From the NCBI GenBank assembly GCA_024867545.1, contig JANFNE010000008.1, forward strand, positions 62,001 to 126,000: a stretch of 64,000 nucleotides of DNA, given 5' to 3'. A program made the position numbers and the translations under genes. Below the pieces are notes generated by a model that was given only the letters and a program-made list of their open reading frames with translations, was not told where the DNA came from and searched no databases. The first letter of the stretch is position 1. Every line of letters starts with the position of its first letter. The stretch is from Phytopythium helicoides (Eukaryota > Oomycota > Peronosporomycetes > Pythiales > Pythiaceae). Below are positions 34,606-45,660 of this stretch, in pieces.

Positions 34606-36415
34606 ATGACCGTCCGCGCCATGACCTCTTCGACCTCTTCGACCTCTTCGACCTCTTGGACTGCCTCGACCGACGCACTCCAGGCCGCCAAGCGCCAGCT
34701 GGACGCGATGGACGCCAAGCACCGACACGAGCGCGCGCTCGAGACCCAGCGAGAGCTCGAGCGCAGGAGCGAGATGGCGGCCGTGTTGGCCGTCACGCCC
34801 CGCTTCCCGACCACCATGGCCGCCGTGCTCGCGTCCGACAAGAACAAGGCGGCGCTCACGACACGCCACGACCTCGAGCGAGACGTGGACTGGCAGCACG
34901 AGAGAGAGCGCCAGCGCGAGCTCGCTGCGGCGACGAAGCGGCTCGAGTCGGCTCGCGAGGCCCTCGAGCAGTGGGAGTTGGCGCAGGAAGACAAGATGGA
35001 GCAGCTTGACGACGCGTCCGAGACGGAGAACAGCGAGAGTGACCTCGGTATTGTCGGCGACTTGAGGAGCGACAGCGAGGAAGAAGAGCGCGACTTTGAG
35101 AGTGCCGCCACCACCGATGACAACAACGACAACAGCGATGCCTTCTCCGACTACTACGATATCCTGAACAACGAATGCGAAAGTGACGGCTTCAGCATCA
35201 ACAACAGCTTCAGCGATGGATCATCCACGAGCGACCCAGCGCCTTCCCTCACGAACGACTCGCTCTTCGATCAGCATTTGCGTGCACTGTACGCGGGCGA
35301 GGACGTCGATGGACTCGCCTTCTTCGACGAGCACAGTTACCTCGATACGGCGCCGATGGATACGAACGTGACTGGGACCGTGGTCAAAGTCGAGGTCGAG
35401 TCTGAAGTCGAGTTCTGGGCCAGCGACAGTACCCGCGCCAAGTCTTCCAGTACCAGCCTGGGTGCCACCGCGCCATCTGATGTCCCATCAGCCCATCAGT
35501 CGGCAAGACGCCGTTCGACAGACACCTGCGAGCCATCTACAGTGGAGAGGTGGACGACGGCGTCGCCTTCTTCGAATCCCATGGATACTACGACGTCGAC
35601 AACGACACGAACACGATCGGGTTGTTTCGCAGCCTGCTGGGTCTGAACGGTTCGGGTGGATTCTGGGGTGACAGCCACAGCCACAGCCACAGCCACAGCC
35701 ACAGCCACAGCCACAGCCACAGCCACAGCCACAGCCACAGCGACAGCCACAGTGATCGCAACAGTGACCTCGACAGCCACATCGACAGTGACTTCGACAG
35801 CGACAGCGGCGTTCCGTGCCTCGGGTATGAGGAGAAGGAAGAGCAACAGGAAGAGCACAACAATCACGACGACGAGAAGGAAGGTTGCGGCAGTTCCAGT
35901 CCCAGTGTAGCATCGACCAACTGCGACGACATCACCAACTGCAGCCACATTAGCTCAACGGACAGCAACAACCTCGCATCGGAGGAGCCATTGGTACCTG
36001 TTGGCATTACGGATGATGGATCTCTTCACTTCGTCGAGGGAAACATTGACCACGATGACGAGAAAGACGCCGACGAAGCTGGAGAAGGTACCGACACTCA
36101 AGAAGAAGTGGAAGTGGAAACGACGACGACTCACATGGATATCATCACCCTTCCTGCGACGAACAACCTGACTCTCGAGACCGCGCGTGATCGTGTTGCG
36201 AACCAAGCTTCGACGAGCTGTGCTGCCATCCAGTCAACCACTATCGCTGCTGCAGCTTCTCTACTGGTTCCTGCTGTCCAAGCGACGACCGCCCAGCCGG
36301 ATCTCTGCGTCCTCATTACGACAGCAGAGGCCGGCGCATCCAGCCACGATCTTCTCGGTTCACGCGACGTTCTCATTACAACGTCGAGAGCAGATCCTTG
36401 GTCACGACTGGAGGC

Positions 36416-36454
<39 letters not shown>

Positions 36455-37740
36455 CGACGACCGTAGCAGTAGTGGGAAGGCTCAAAACAATGTCAGCAGC
36501 AGCCGCAGGTGTGATTTGACCGGTCCTGAGCGAGCCGCGCAGCAAGCACGACACGATCCTGAGCGTATCACGGACCACCAACGCAGTGACGAATACCAGA
36601 GCTCTCCATGTACAACCACTACGGCATTGGGATACGAGAACAAGCGCCGTGTCGCCGCCGTATATCTGAGTCGGTTGTCTGGGTATTGTAGCTCCACGCC
36701 GATCGCCAAGTGTGCTCTCCCGACGCGAGCCGAGCGGTCCGTACCGGCCCTTGCTGAGATCTTTGAGAAAGGTGCTGCGGATGCCATCCTGGCTCGCCGC
36801 CGTGTCGTGCCGACAAGTACCGATGCTTCTGTCGACTGCGGTGGTGGAGCGTCTCCCGATGGTACATCCGGTGTCGAGAGTCCCAATACCAATACCTCTG
36901 CTAACTCGACCACAGCTGCCGACGAGCTCATCGCTGCAGACGAGCTCACAGATACCGAAGACCCCACAGCTACTGACGAGATCGCGTCCGCTGAAGAGAT
37001 TGTCGTCACCAGTACACCTGTAACGAAATCTGAGATCGAGATAGACCTGATTGCTGCTGATGCGCTCGAGACGAAAGTGACGCCGGTGACGCCTGAGACG
37101 CCCTGAGACGCCTATGACACCCGTGACGCTTGAGGCAAACCCGTTGAGTGAGGAAGGAGTCAAGAGCTACGAAGACATCGCTGACGAACTCTCTCAGCTC
37201 CAAAGGATGCTCACCGTGACGTGGAGCACTGAGCTCGTATCCAATCCGGATAGCGATGACGATTCAACCGCTGTCACAGCCTCGATGTCTGAGGTAGTGA
37301 CCACGATATCGACCACATCGCCGACTATCACCGCGCCGACTGTCACGAGTAGCAGCAAGAAGGTCAAGGCCACTGCTCGTGGTGAGCGCCGTCGCCCAAC
37401 CTGGATACCGCCCGCAGCCGACTCGCGATATATGAAGTACGGCGAGTCGCAGCAATACCAAGCGGGACGGATGCTCGCCAAAGAACGCCGCGCTCGCGCA
37501 GAGCAGCAGCTGAAGACGAACTCGCAGCCAGCAACGCGTCATGCCGCCACCTCCACCGCCAGAACTATCCTGGATATCCCGAGCAGCATCAGCAGCAAGA
37601 AAAAACCCTCGACCGCCCCACAGCGCGCTCTCGCGTTCAACGAGAGCTTGCGCTTCCAGTCGCAGCGTGAGGCGAACCTGAAGCGCATCCAGGCTCTCCG
37701 CGACGCGAGTGATACCGGCAAGGCGTCTCGCTTCCGCTAG
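34606..37740 (+). pseudogene. B7: frameshifted B gene with an L-type tract in an R-type gene
   Basis: It starts at the shared ATG 34606 in R-type sequence. At about 35488-35503 the word CCCATCAG is tandemly duplicated (8 bp), shifting the frame and giving a stop at 35646 after about 346 codons. The B-like frame resumes one frame over and runs to 37106. Near 37104 one extra C in a GAGACGCC repeat returns it to the original frame, which continues to the stop at 37740. From about 35500 to 36965 the sequence is L type (DDGVAFFESHGYYD, SSTPIAKCAL, SANSTTAADEL); then R type resumes (IASAEEIV). The His-Ser and Asp runs are the longest in the array. Unless the indels are assembly errors, only a truncated protein can be made. 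Confidence 0.8.
35670..35756 (+). repeat. (CACAGC)n coding microsatellite, longest allele
   Basis: Repeated CACAGC hexamers encode alternating Ser-His. The run is at its longest here in B7, with about ten His-Ser pairs before variant repeats (GACAGC, CACATC) begin. Every B copy has a different number, down to three or four in B8 and B9. Confidence 0.85.
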
Positions 37741-38344
37741 AAAGTCCCCGCTCCAGCCAGGTGAACGTAATTTATCTATCGATTGCCTCGTCATGGCAAC
37801 GCACAGTGCGGCTCCGCTCGCTCTCCGTCATCGACTGCGTACCCAGCCAGCCAGTCGACGAGCTCTTTGCAGCGCACTCACTATTAGCTAGCGCTTCCCT
37901 AAGCTCCCGATCAATAAACACATCCTTTAGCCGCTTTTCCTCGTCCACTCACTCACATCTACCATCACAACACGCAAAAACTCACGCGCTGCAGCACAGC
38001 TCTGGTCTCGGAAGGAAGGCTCACCACAACTCGCTCGGGACGCAACGCTCTCGGCTCGTCTCGACAGTGCAGTGTACCCATGTCCGCTTCGCTTTTGCCA
38101 CACGTATCCGACACCGCGGCCGTCACGTGCTCCATCCGATCATGCCGCGCGCTTCCGCCGTCATCATGCACCCTCGCCTCTCCTCGTCTCGCCTGCTGCC
38201 TCGCTCGTCGGCTGGCGACGCCCATGACGCTCGCGGCGCTCGTCCGCTAGGCTCACTGCCCGACTCTCCGCGGACCTCGCACGCCGCCTCCCCACCCGCC
38301 CTCCCGCCTGCGTCTCCGCCTGCGTCTCCGCCTGCGTCTTGGCC
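37741..38344 (+). other. B7-H4 spacer (R type)
   Basis: B 3' flank with AATAAA at 37913-37918, a plausible polyadenylation signal (the left copies have AAGAAA at this place), followed by an H leader. In the R-type leader the uORF starting MPRASAVIM near 38142 carries a 13-bp insertion, so it does not stop at the usual TAG and continues out of frame over the H4 start. Confidence 0.5.
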
Positions 38345-39307
38345 ATGCCATCGACTTCGCCTTCGCCGTCGCCTTCGGTCCCGCGCGTCTTCCCGCTGTC
38401 GAGCGACTACCTGCTGCGCGTATCACGTACCAGCGACGCCACCGTCTTCTTCGAGGACTCGCGGCCCCACTCACCCAACTCGCCCACCACAGGAGCCACC
38501 GTCGCCATCTGCCTGCCGGGTATCGGCGACACGCGCCGACAGTTCCGCCTGCTCGCGCCGCTGCTGCACGACCGCCTCGGCTGGCGCGTGCTGCTCGGAG
38601 ACCTGCGCGGCTTCGGAGACTCGACGGGACGGTTCGAGGAGGCTACCATCAACGACAAGTCGGACTCGTACCCGACCTTCAGTCCCGAGTCGGTCGCCGC
38701 CGACGTCACGCAGCTCATGACCGAGCTGCACACGGAGGACCCGACGACGAGGTTCGTGCTGCTCGGCAACTCGTTGGCGGCCGGATCCATGGTGCTCGCT
38801 GCCGTTCATGCGAGGGCGTCGGCGCTAAACGGTCACATTCGAGGTCTGGTGTTGCTGGGTCCGGTTCTTCGAGATGCTCCGATGGTGGCGGCCGTGTTCC
38901 GGGTCGTGGCGCCGGTGCTCTTCAACTCGCTGTGGGGAAACGGCATATGGACGTGGTACTACCGATCACTGTATCCGGTGCGCCAGCCAAGCGACCTGGA
39001 CAGCGAGATCGAGATCTTGCGCAAGCACCTGAAAGACAATCGACGCGGCATCACCAACACGCGATACTTCATGAATGCGCGCAAGGACGCCGTCGAGTCA
39101 GCTGTTGCGAAGCTGGCGCCGGAAGTGGCTGTGGTGGCGTTCCTGGGACGCAAGGACCCAGACTACCCGGACGCCGACAAGGAAGGCGAGTGGATCAAGA
39201 GTGTCGTTGCGCATGCGACGGTGTCGATGGAGGACGACTGCGGTCACTATCCTCACTTGGAGGACCCAGAGAAGGTGTTTGCGGCCATCGCGAAGGCCAT
39301 GGGGTAG
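38345..39307 (+). CDS. H4: alpha/beta hydrolase (R type)
   Basis: 320 residues from the ATG at 38345. Compared with H1 it has a longer Ser-Pro N-terminus (STSPSPSPS) and an NSPTT insertion before the first core strand; both are shared with H5. The elbow GNSLAAG, the GRKDPDYPD loop and CGHYPHLEDP are intact. R-type substitutions include INDKSDSYP, VRQPSDLDSEIE and IKSVVAHA. It precedes B8 and follows B7 on the same strand. Confidence 0.88.
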   Translation: MPSTSPSPSPSVPRVFPLSSDYLLRVSRTSDATVFFEDSRPHSPNSPTTGATVAICLPGIGDTRRQFRLLAPLLHDRLGWRVLLGDLRGFGDSTGRFEEATINDKSDSYPTFSPESVAADVTQLMTELHTEDPTTRFVLLGNSLAAGSMVLAAVHARASALNGHIRGLVLLGPVLRDAPMVAAVFRVVAPVLFNSLWGNGIWTWYYRSLYPVRQPSDLDSEIEILRKHLKDNRRGITNTRYFMNARKDAVESAVAKLAPEVAVVAFLGRKDPDYPDADKEGEWIKSVVAHATVSMEDDCGHYPHLEDPEKVFAAIAKAMG

Positions 39308-40183
39308 GTAGTAGTAGTGAATGCAGCCTTGAACACGGTTTGTGGACTCGATTTATATATATGCAGACTGAGCTGTCCACGAAGCTTTAGTGAGCGTGGC
39401 GGTCAGGTGTGAATGGAGCTGAATCTGGTTTTGACTTTGATTGAGACTTCCTGAGGTGAAAGCACTATGTTAGCTGAGTCCACAGCAACTCAAGGACGAC
39501 ACCTTTCTAACCTTTCTTTTTTCTTTTTTACTGGTGAGCGACACCAGAGTAAATTGCGGCGCTGATGACTAGTAGCAGTCGACGCCACTAGAAATGGAAA
39601 TTGACATCGTCACGGTCGACGGCGTCCTCAAAGAAAGGCACGGCAATATTTCTCGCTTTGACTCTCCCTGCACTGATCCAATCGACCAAGCATGCATCGA
39701 ACCACAAGAACTCACGCTCAACTTCGACACCTCAAGCTCGAGCTTAAGGGAAACCCTCATGAGTCCGTTCGTATTGCCGAGTGCTCCCATCCATCTCGCG
39801 CGTGTGTTGCAGTGCTCGGCTCGGCGGACGCCAGGTCCTGCATGTGGCCCACACACCTGAGCCACACCGCACCACGCCATGATCACCTCCCTGACTTGCC
39901 GTCTGGATGCTCGCAAGTTGAAGCCATCGACCGACGGATCCTTGAACCTATACTTCCGGCGGTCGCGGTGCGGCGCGAGCGCTCGCCTTTCCCTCCACTT
40001 GCCTCGGCCTTCTCCGTCAATCATGGGGCGTCGACCGCCCGTGATGGCTCGCGACCGCCGCTGGCGCCTGGCGCCGCCCAGTTCTCGAGCGCCACCGCCG
40101 CCTTCGAGACGCCCCGCCCGCCCCGCGCCGCCAGCCCACCAAGCGACCGCCACCCGCCTCCGTCCGCCACGACCGCCCTCGCC
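39308..40183 (+). other. H4-B8 spacer with a conserved 88-codon ORF
   Basis: H 3' flank and B8 5' region. An ORF at 39594-39860 (MEIDIVTVDG, 88 codons) is also present before B9 (45071-45337) and, shorter, before B7. It has no recognisable domain. The B8 frame itself is open back to an ATG at 39692, which would add 164 residues. I prefer 40184 because the extension is interrupted in the left copies. Confidence 0.45.
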
Positions 40184-41904
40184 ATGACCGTCCGCGCCAT
40201 GACCTCTTCGACCTCTTCGACCTCTTCGACCTCTTGGACTGCCTCGACCGACGCCCTCCAGGCCGCCAAGCGCCAGCTGGACGCGATGGACGCCAAGCAC
40301 CGACACGAGCGCGCGCTCGAGACCCAGCGAGAGCTCGAGCGCAGGAGCGAGATGGCGGCCGTGTTGGCCGTCACGCCCCGCTTCCCGACCACCATGGCCG
40401 CCGTGCTCGCGTCCGACAAGAACAAGGCGGCGCTCACGACACGCCACGACCTCGAGCGAGACGTGGACTGGCAGCACGAGAGAGAGCGCCAGCGCGAGCT
40501 CGCTGCGGCGACGAAGCGGCTCGAGTCGGCTCGCGAGGCCCTCGAGCAGTGGGAGTTGGCGCAGGAAGACAAGATGGAGCAGCTTGACGACGCGTCCGAG
40601 ACGGAGAACAGCGAGAGTGACCTCGGTATCGTCGGCGACTTGAGGAGCGACAGCGAGGAAGAAGAGCGCGACTTTGAGAGTGCCGCCACCACCGATGACA
40701 ACAACGACAACAGCGATGCCTTCTCCGACTACTACGATATCCTGAACAACGAATGCGAAAGTGACGGCTTCAGCATCAACAACAGCTTCAGCGATGGATC
40801 ATCCACGAGCGACCCAGCGCCTTCCCTCACGAACGAGTCGCTCTTCGATCAGCATTTGCGTGCACTGTACGCGGGCGAGGACGTCGATGGACTCGCCTTC
40901 TTCGACGAGCACAGTTACCTCGATACGGCGCCGATGGATACGAACGTGACTGGGACCGTGGTCAAAGTCGAGGCCGAGTCTGAAGTCGAGTTCTGGGTCA
41001 GCGACGGTACCAGCGCCAAGTCTTCCACTACCAGCCTGGATGCTACCGCGCCATCTGATGTCCCGCCAGTCGGCGAGACACCGTTCGACAGACACCTGCG
41101 AGCCATCTACAGTGGAGAGGTGGACGACGGCCTCACCTTCTTCGAATCGCATGGATACTACGACATCGACAACGACAACGACACGAACACGGTCGGGTTG
41201 TTTCGCAGCCTGCTGGGTCTGAACGCTTCGGGTGGATTCTGGGGTGACAGCCACAGCCACAGCCACAGCCACAGTGACCGTGACCGTGACAGCGGCCGTC
41301 CACGCCTCGACTATGAGGAGGAGGAAGAGCAAAAGGAGGAGCAGAACGAGGAGGAGGAGGAAGGCCGCAGCAATTCCAGTCCCAGCGTAGCAGCGACAAA
41401 CTGCGACGACAACTGCAACTGCAGCCACATTAGCTCAACGGACAGCAGCAACCTCGTATCGGAGGAGCCATTGGTGTTTGTTGGCATTACGGATGCTGGA
41501 TCTCTTCACTTCGTCGAGGGAAACATTGACCACGATGACGAGAAAGACGCCGACGAAGCTGGAGAAGGTGCCGACACTCAAGAAGCAGTGGAAGTGGAAA
41601 CGACGACGCCTCACATGGATATCATCACCCTTCCTGCGACGAACGACCTGACTCTCGAGACCGCATACAATCATATTGCGAACCAAGATTCGACGAGCTG
41701 TGCTGCCATCCAGTCAACCACTATCGCTGCTGCAGCTTCTCTACTGGTTCCTGCCGTCCAAGCGACGACCGCCCAGCCGGATCTCTGCGTCCTCATTACG
41801 ACAGCAGAGGCCGGCGCATCCAGCCACGATCTTCTCAGTTCACGCGACGTTCTCATTACAACGTCGAGAGCAGATCCTGGGTCACGACTGGAGGCGGACG
41901 ACGA

Positions 41905-41941
<37 letters not shown>

Positions 41942-43225
41942 CGTAGCAGCAGTGCGAAGACTCAAGACGATGTCAGCAGTAGTCGCAGGCGTGATTCGAC
42001 CGACCCTGAGCGAGCCGCGCAGCAAGCACGTCACGATCCTGAGCGTATCTCGGACCAACAACGCGGTGACGAATGCCAGAACTCTCCACGCACAACCATC
42101 ACGGGATTGGAATACGAGAACAAGCGCCGTGTCGCCGCCGTGTATCTGAGTCGGTTGACTGGGTTTTGTAGCGCCACGCCGATCGACAAGCGTGCTCTCG
42201 CGACACAAGCCGAGCGCTCCGTACCGGCCCTCGCTGAGATCTTTGAGAAAGGCGCTGCCGATGCCATCTTATCCCGCCGCCGTGTCGTGCCGACATCTAC
42301 CGATGCTTCTATCTACTTCGCTGGTGGAGCTTCTGCCGATGAGATTTCCGGTGTCGAGAGCTCCAGTATCGAGACCTCTGCTGACGAGATCACAGCTGTC
42401 GAGGAGATCACAGCTGCCGACGAGATCACAGCTACCGATGAGATCACAGCTACTGACGAGATCGCGTCCGCTGAAGAGATTGTCGCTACCAGTACACCTG
42501 TAACGAAATCTGAGATCGAGATAGACCTGATTGCTGCTGATGCGCTCGAGACGAAAGTGACGCCGGTGACGCCGGTGACGCCTGAGACGCCTATGACACC
42601 CGTGACGCTTGAGGCAAACCCGTTGAGTGAGGAAGGAGTCAAGAGCTACGAAGACATCGCTGACGAACTCTCTCAGCTCCAAAGGATGCTCACCGTGACG
42701 TGGAGCACTGAGCCCGCATCCAATCCGGATAGCGATAACGATTCGACCGCTGTCACAGCCTCGATGTCTGAGGTAGTGACCACGACATCGACCACATCGC
42801 CGACTATCACCGCGCCGACTATCACCGCGCCGACTGTCACTAGTAGCAGCAAGAAGGTCAGGGCCACTGCTCGTGGTGAGCGCCGTCGCCCAACCTGGAT
42901 ACCGCCCGCCGCCGACTCGCGATATATGAAGTACGGCGAGTCGCAGCAATACCAAGCGGGACGGATGCTCGCGAAAGAACGCCGCGCTCGCGCAGAGCAG
43001 CAGCTGAAGACGAACTCGCAGCGAGCAACGCGTCATGCCGCCACCTCCACCGCCAGAACTATCCCGAGCAGCATCAGCAGCACGAAAAAACCCTCGACCG
43101 CCCCACAGCGCGCTCTCGCGTTCAACGAGAGCTTGCGCTTCCAGTCGCAGCGTGAGGCGAACCTGAAGCGCATCCAGGCTCTCCGCGACGCGAGTGATAC
43201 CGGCAAAGCGTCTCGCTTCCGCTAG
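40184..43225 (+). CDS. B8: large acidic low-complexity protein (R type, intact)
   Basis: 1,013 residues from the shared ATG; an upstream in-frame ATG at 39692 is the alternative. It is the only uninterrupted R-type B gene here and so the reference for that subfamily. Both repeats (FDQHLRALYAGE, FDRHLRAIYSGE) are present, the second followed by DGLTFFESHGYYD. The His-Ser run is short and leads into SDRDRDSGRPRLDYEEEEE. There is a long Asp run, then a Thr/Glu-rich block of EITA-type repeats (ADEITA, TDEITA) absent from L types. The basic C-terminus is conserved. Confidence 0.8.
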
Positions 43226-43817
43226 AAAGTCCCCGCTCCAGCCAGGTGAACGTAATTTATCTATCGATTGCCTCGTCATGGCAACGCACAGTGCGGCTCC
43301 GCTCGCTCTCCGTCATCGACTGCGTACCCAGCCAGCCAGTCGACGAGCTCTTTGCAGCGCACTCACTATTAGCTAGCGCTTCCCTAAGCTCCCGATCAAT
43401 AAACACATCCTTTAGCCGCTTTTCCTCGTCCACTCACTCACGTCTACCATCACAACACGCGAGAGCTCACGCGCTGCAGCACAGCTCTGGTCTCGGAAGG
43501 AAGGCTCACCACAACTCGCTCGGGACGCAACGCTCTCGGCTCGTCTCGACAGTGCAGTGTACCCATGTCCGCTTCGCTTTTGCCACACGTATCCGACACC
43601 GCGGCCGTCACGTGCTCCATCCGATCATGCCGCGCGCTTCCGCCGTCATCATGCACCCTCGCCTCTCCTCGTCTCGCCTGCTGCCTCGCTCGTCGGCTGG
43701 CGACGCCCATGACGCTCGCGGCGCTCGTCCGCTAGGCTCACTGCCCGACTCTCCGCGGACCTCGCACGCCGCCTCCCCACCCGCGCTCCCGCCTGCGTCT
43801 CCGCCTGCGTCTTGGCC
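43226..43817 (+). other. B8-H5 spacer (R type)
   Basis: Closely matches the B7-H4 spacer, including AATAAA (at about 43398) and the frame-shifted uORF. No separate gene is supported. Confidence 0.5.
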
Positions 43818-44780
43818 ATGCCATCGACTTCGCCGTCGCCGTCGCCTTCGGTCCCGCGCGTCTTCCCGCTGTCGAGCGACTACCTGCTGCGCGTATCACG
43901 TACCAGCGACGCCACCGTCTTCTTCGAGGACTCGCGGCCCCACTCACCCAACTCGCCCACGACAGGAGCCACCGTCGCCATCTGCCTGCCGGGTATCGGC
44001 GACACGCGCCGACAGTTCCGCCTGCTCGCGCCGCTGCTACACGACCGCCTCGGCTGGCGCGTGCTGCTCGGAGACCTGCGCGGCTTCGGAGACTCGACGG
44101 GACGGTTCGAGGAGGCTACCATCAACGACAAGTCGGACTCGTACCCGACCTTCAGTCCCGAGTCGGTCGCCGCCGACGTCACGCAGCTCATGACCGAGCT
44201 GCACACGGAGGACCCGACGACGAGGTTCGTGCTGCTCGGCAACTCGTTGGCGGCCGGATCCATGGTGCTCGCTGCCGTTCATGCGAGGGCGTCGGCGCTA
44301 AACGGTCACATTCGAGGTCTGGTGTTGCTGGGTCCGGTTCTTCGAGATGCTCCGATGGTGGCGGCCGTGTTCCGGGTCGTGGCGCCGGTGCTCTTCAACT
44401 CGCTGTGGGGAAACGGCATATGGACGTGGTACTACCGATCACTGTATCCGGTGCGCCAGCCGAGCGACCTGGACAGCGAGATCGAGATCTTGCGCAAGCA
44501 CCTGAAAGACAATCGACGCGGCATCACCAACACGCGATACTTGATGAATGCGCGCAAGGACGCCGTCGAGTCAGCTGTTGCGAAGCTGGCGCCGGAAGTG
44601 GCTGTGGTGGCGTTCCTGGGACGCAAGGACCCAGACTACCCGGACGCCGACAAGGAAGGCGAGTGGATCAAGAGTGTCGTTGCGCATGCGACGGTGTCGA
44701 TGGAGGACGACTGCGGTCACTATCCTCACTTGGAGGACCCAGAGAAGGTGTTTGCGGCCATCGCGAAGGCCATGGGGTAG
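43818..44780 (+). CDS. H5: alpha/beta hydrolase (R type)
   Basis: 320 residues from the ATG at 43818, almost identical to H4. The one amino-acid difference I see is TRYLMNARK for TRYFMNARK. The catalytic motifs are intact. It is the rightmost hydrolase, followed on the same strand by the broken B9. Confidence 0.88.
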   Translation: MPSTSPSPSPSVPRVFPLSSDYLLRVSRTSDATVFFEDSRPHSPNSPTTGATVAICLPGIGDTRRQFRLLAPLLHDRLGWRVLLGDLRGFGDSTGRFEEATINDKSDSYPTFSPESVAADVTQLMTELHTEDPTTRFVLLGNSLAAGSMVLAAVHARASALNGHIRGLVLLGPVLRDAPMVAAVFRVVAPVLFNSLWGNGIWTWYYRSLYPVRQPSDLDSEIEILRKHLKDNRRGITNTRYLMNARKDAVESAVAKLAPEVAVVAFLGRKDPDYPDADKEGEWIKSVVAHATVSMEDDCGHYPHLEDPEKVFAAIAKAMG

Positions 44781-45660
44781 GTAGTAGTAGTGAATGCAGC
44801 CTTGAACACGGTTTGTGGACTCGATTTGTATATATATATGCAGAGTGAGCTGTCCACGAAGCTTTAGTGAGCGTGGCGGTCAGGTGTGAATGGAGCTGAA
44901 TCTGGTTTTGGCTTTGATTGAGACTTCCTGAGGTGAAAGCACTACGTTAGCTGGGTCCACAGCAACTCAAGGATGACACCTTTCTAACCTTTCTTTTTTC
45001 TTTTTTACTGGTGAGCGACACCAGAGTAAATTGCGGCGCTGATGACTAGTAGCAGTCGACGCCACTAGAAATGGAAATTGACATCGTCACGGTCGACGGC
45101 GTCCTCAAAGAAAGGCACGGCAATATTTCTCGCCTTGACTCCCCCTGCACTGATCCAATCGACCAAGCATGCATCGAACCACAAGAACTCACGCTCAACT
45201 TCGACACCTCAAGCTCGAGCTTAAGGGAAACCCTCATGAGTCCGTTCGTATTGCCGAGTGCTCCCATCCATCTCGCGCGTGTGTTGCAGTGCTCGGCTCG
45301 GCGGACGCCAGGTCCTGCATGTGGCCCACACACCTGAGCCACACCGCACCACGCCATGATCACCTCCCTGACTTGCCGTCTGGATGCTCGCAAGTTGAAG
45401 CCATCGACCGACGGATCCTTGAACCTATACTTCCGGCGGTCGCGGTGCGGCGCGAGCGCTCGCCTTTCCCTCCACTTGCCTCGGCCTTCTCCGTCAATCA
45501 TGGGGCGTCGACCGCCCGTGATGGCTCGCGACCGCCGCTGGCGCCTGGCGCCGCCCAGTTCTCGAGCGCCACCGCCGCCTTCGAGACGCCCCGCCCGCCC
45601 CGCGCCGCCAGCCCACCAAGCGACCGCCACCCGCCTCCGTCCGCCACGACCGCCCTCGCC
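44781..45660 (+). other. H5-B9 spacer with a conserved 88-codon ORF
   Basis: Same content as the H4-B8 spacer, including the MEIDIVTVDG frame at 45071-45337. Confidence 0.45.

Noticed and set aside
35670..35756. CACAGC repeat considered as a CRISPR-like or regulatory array
   Set aside because: There are no spacers, and it lies in frame in a coding sequence as a Ser-His microsatellite.
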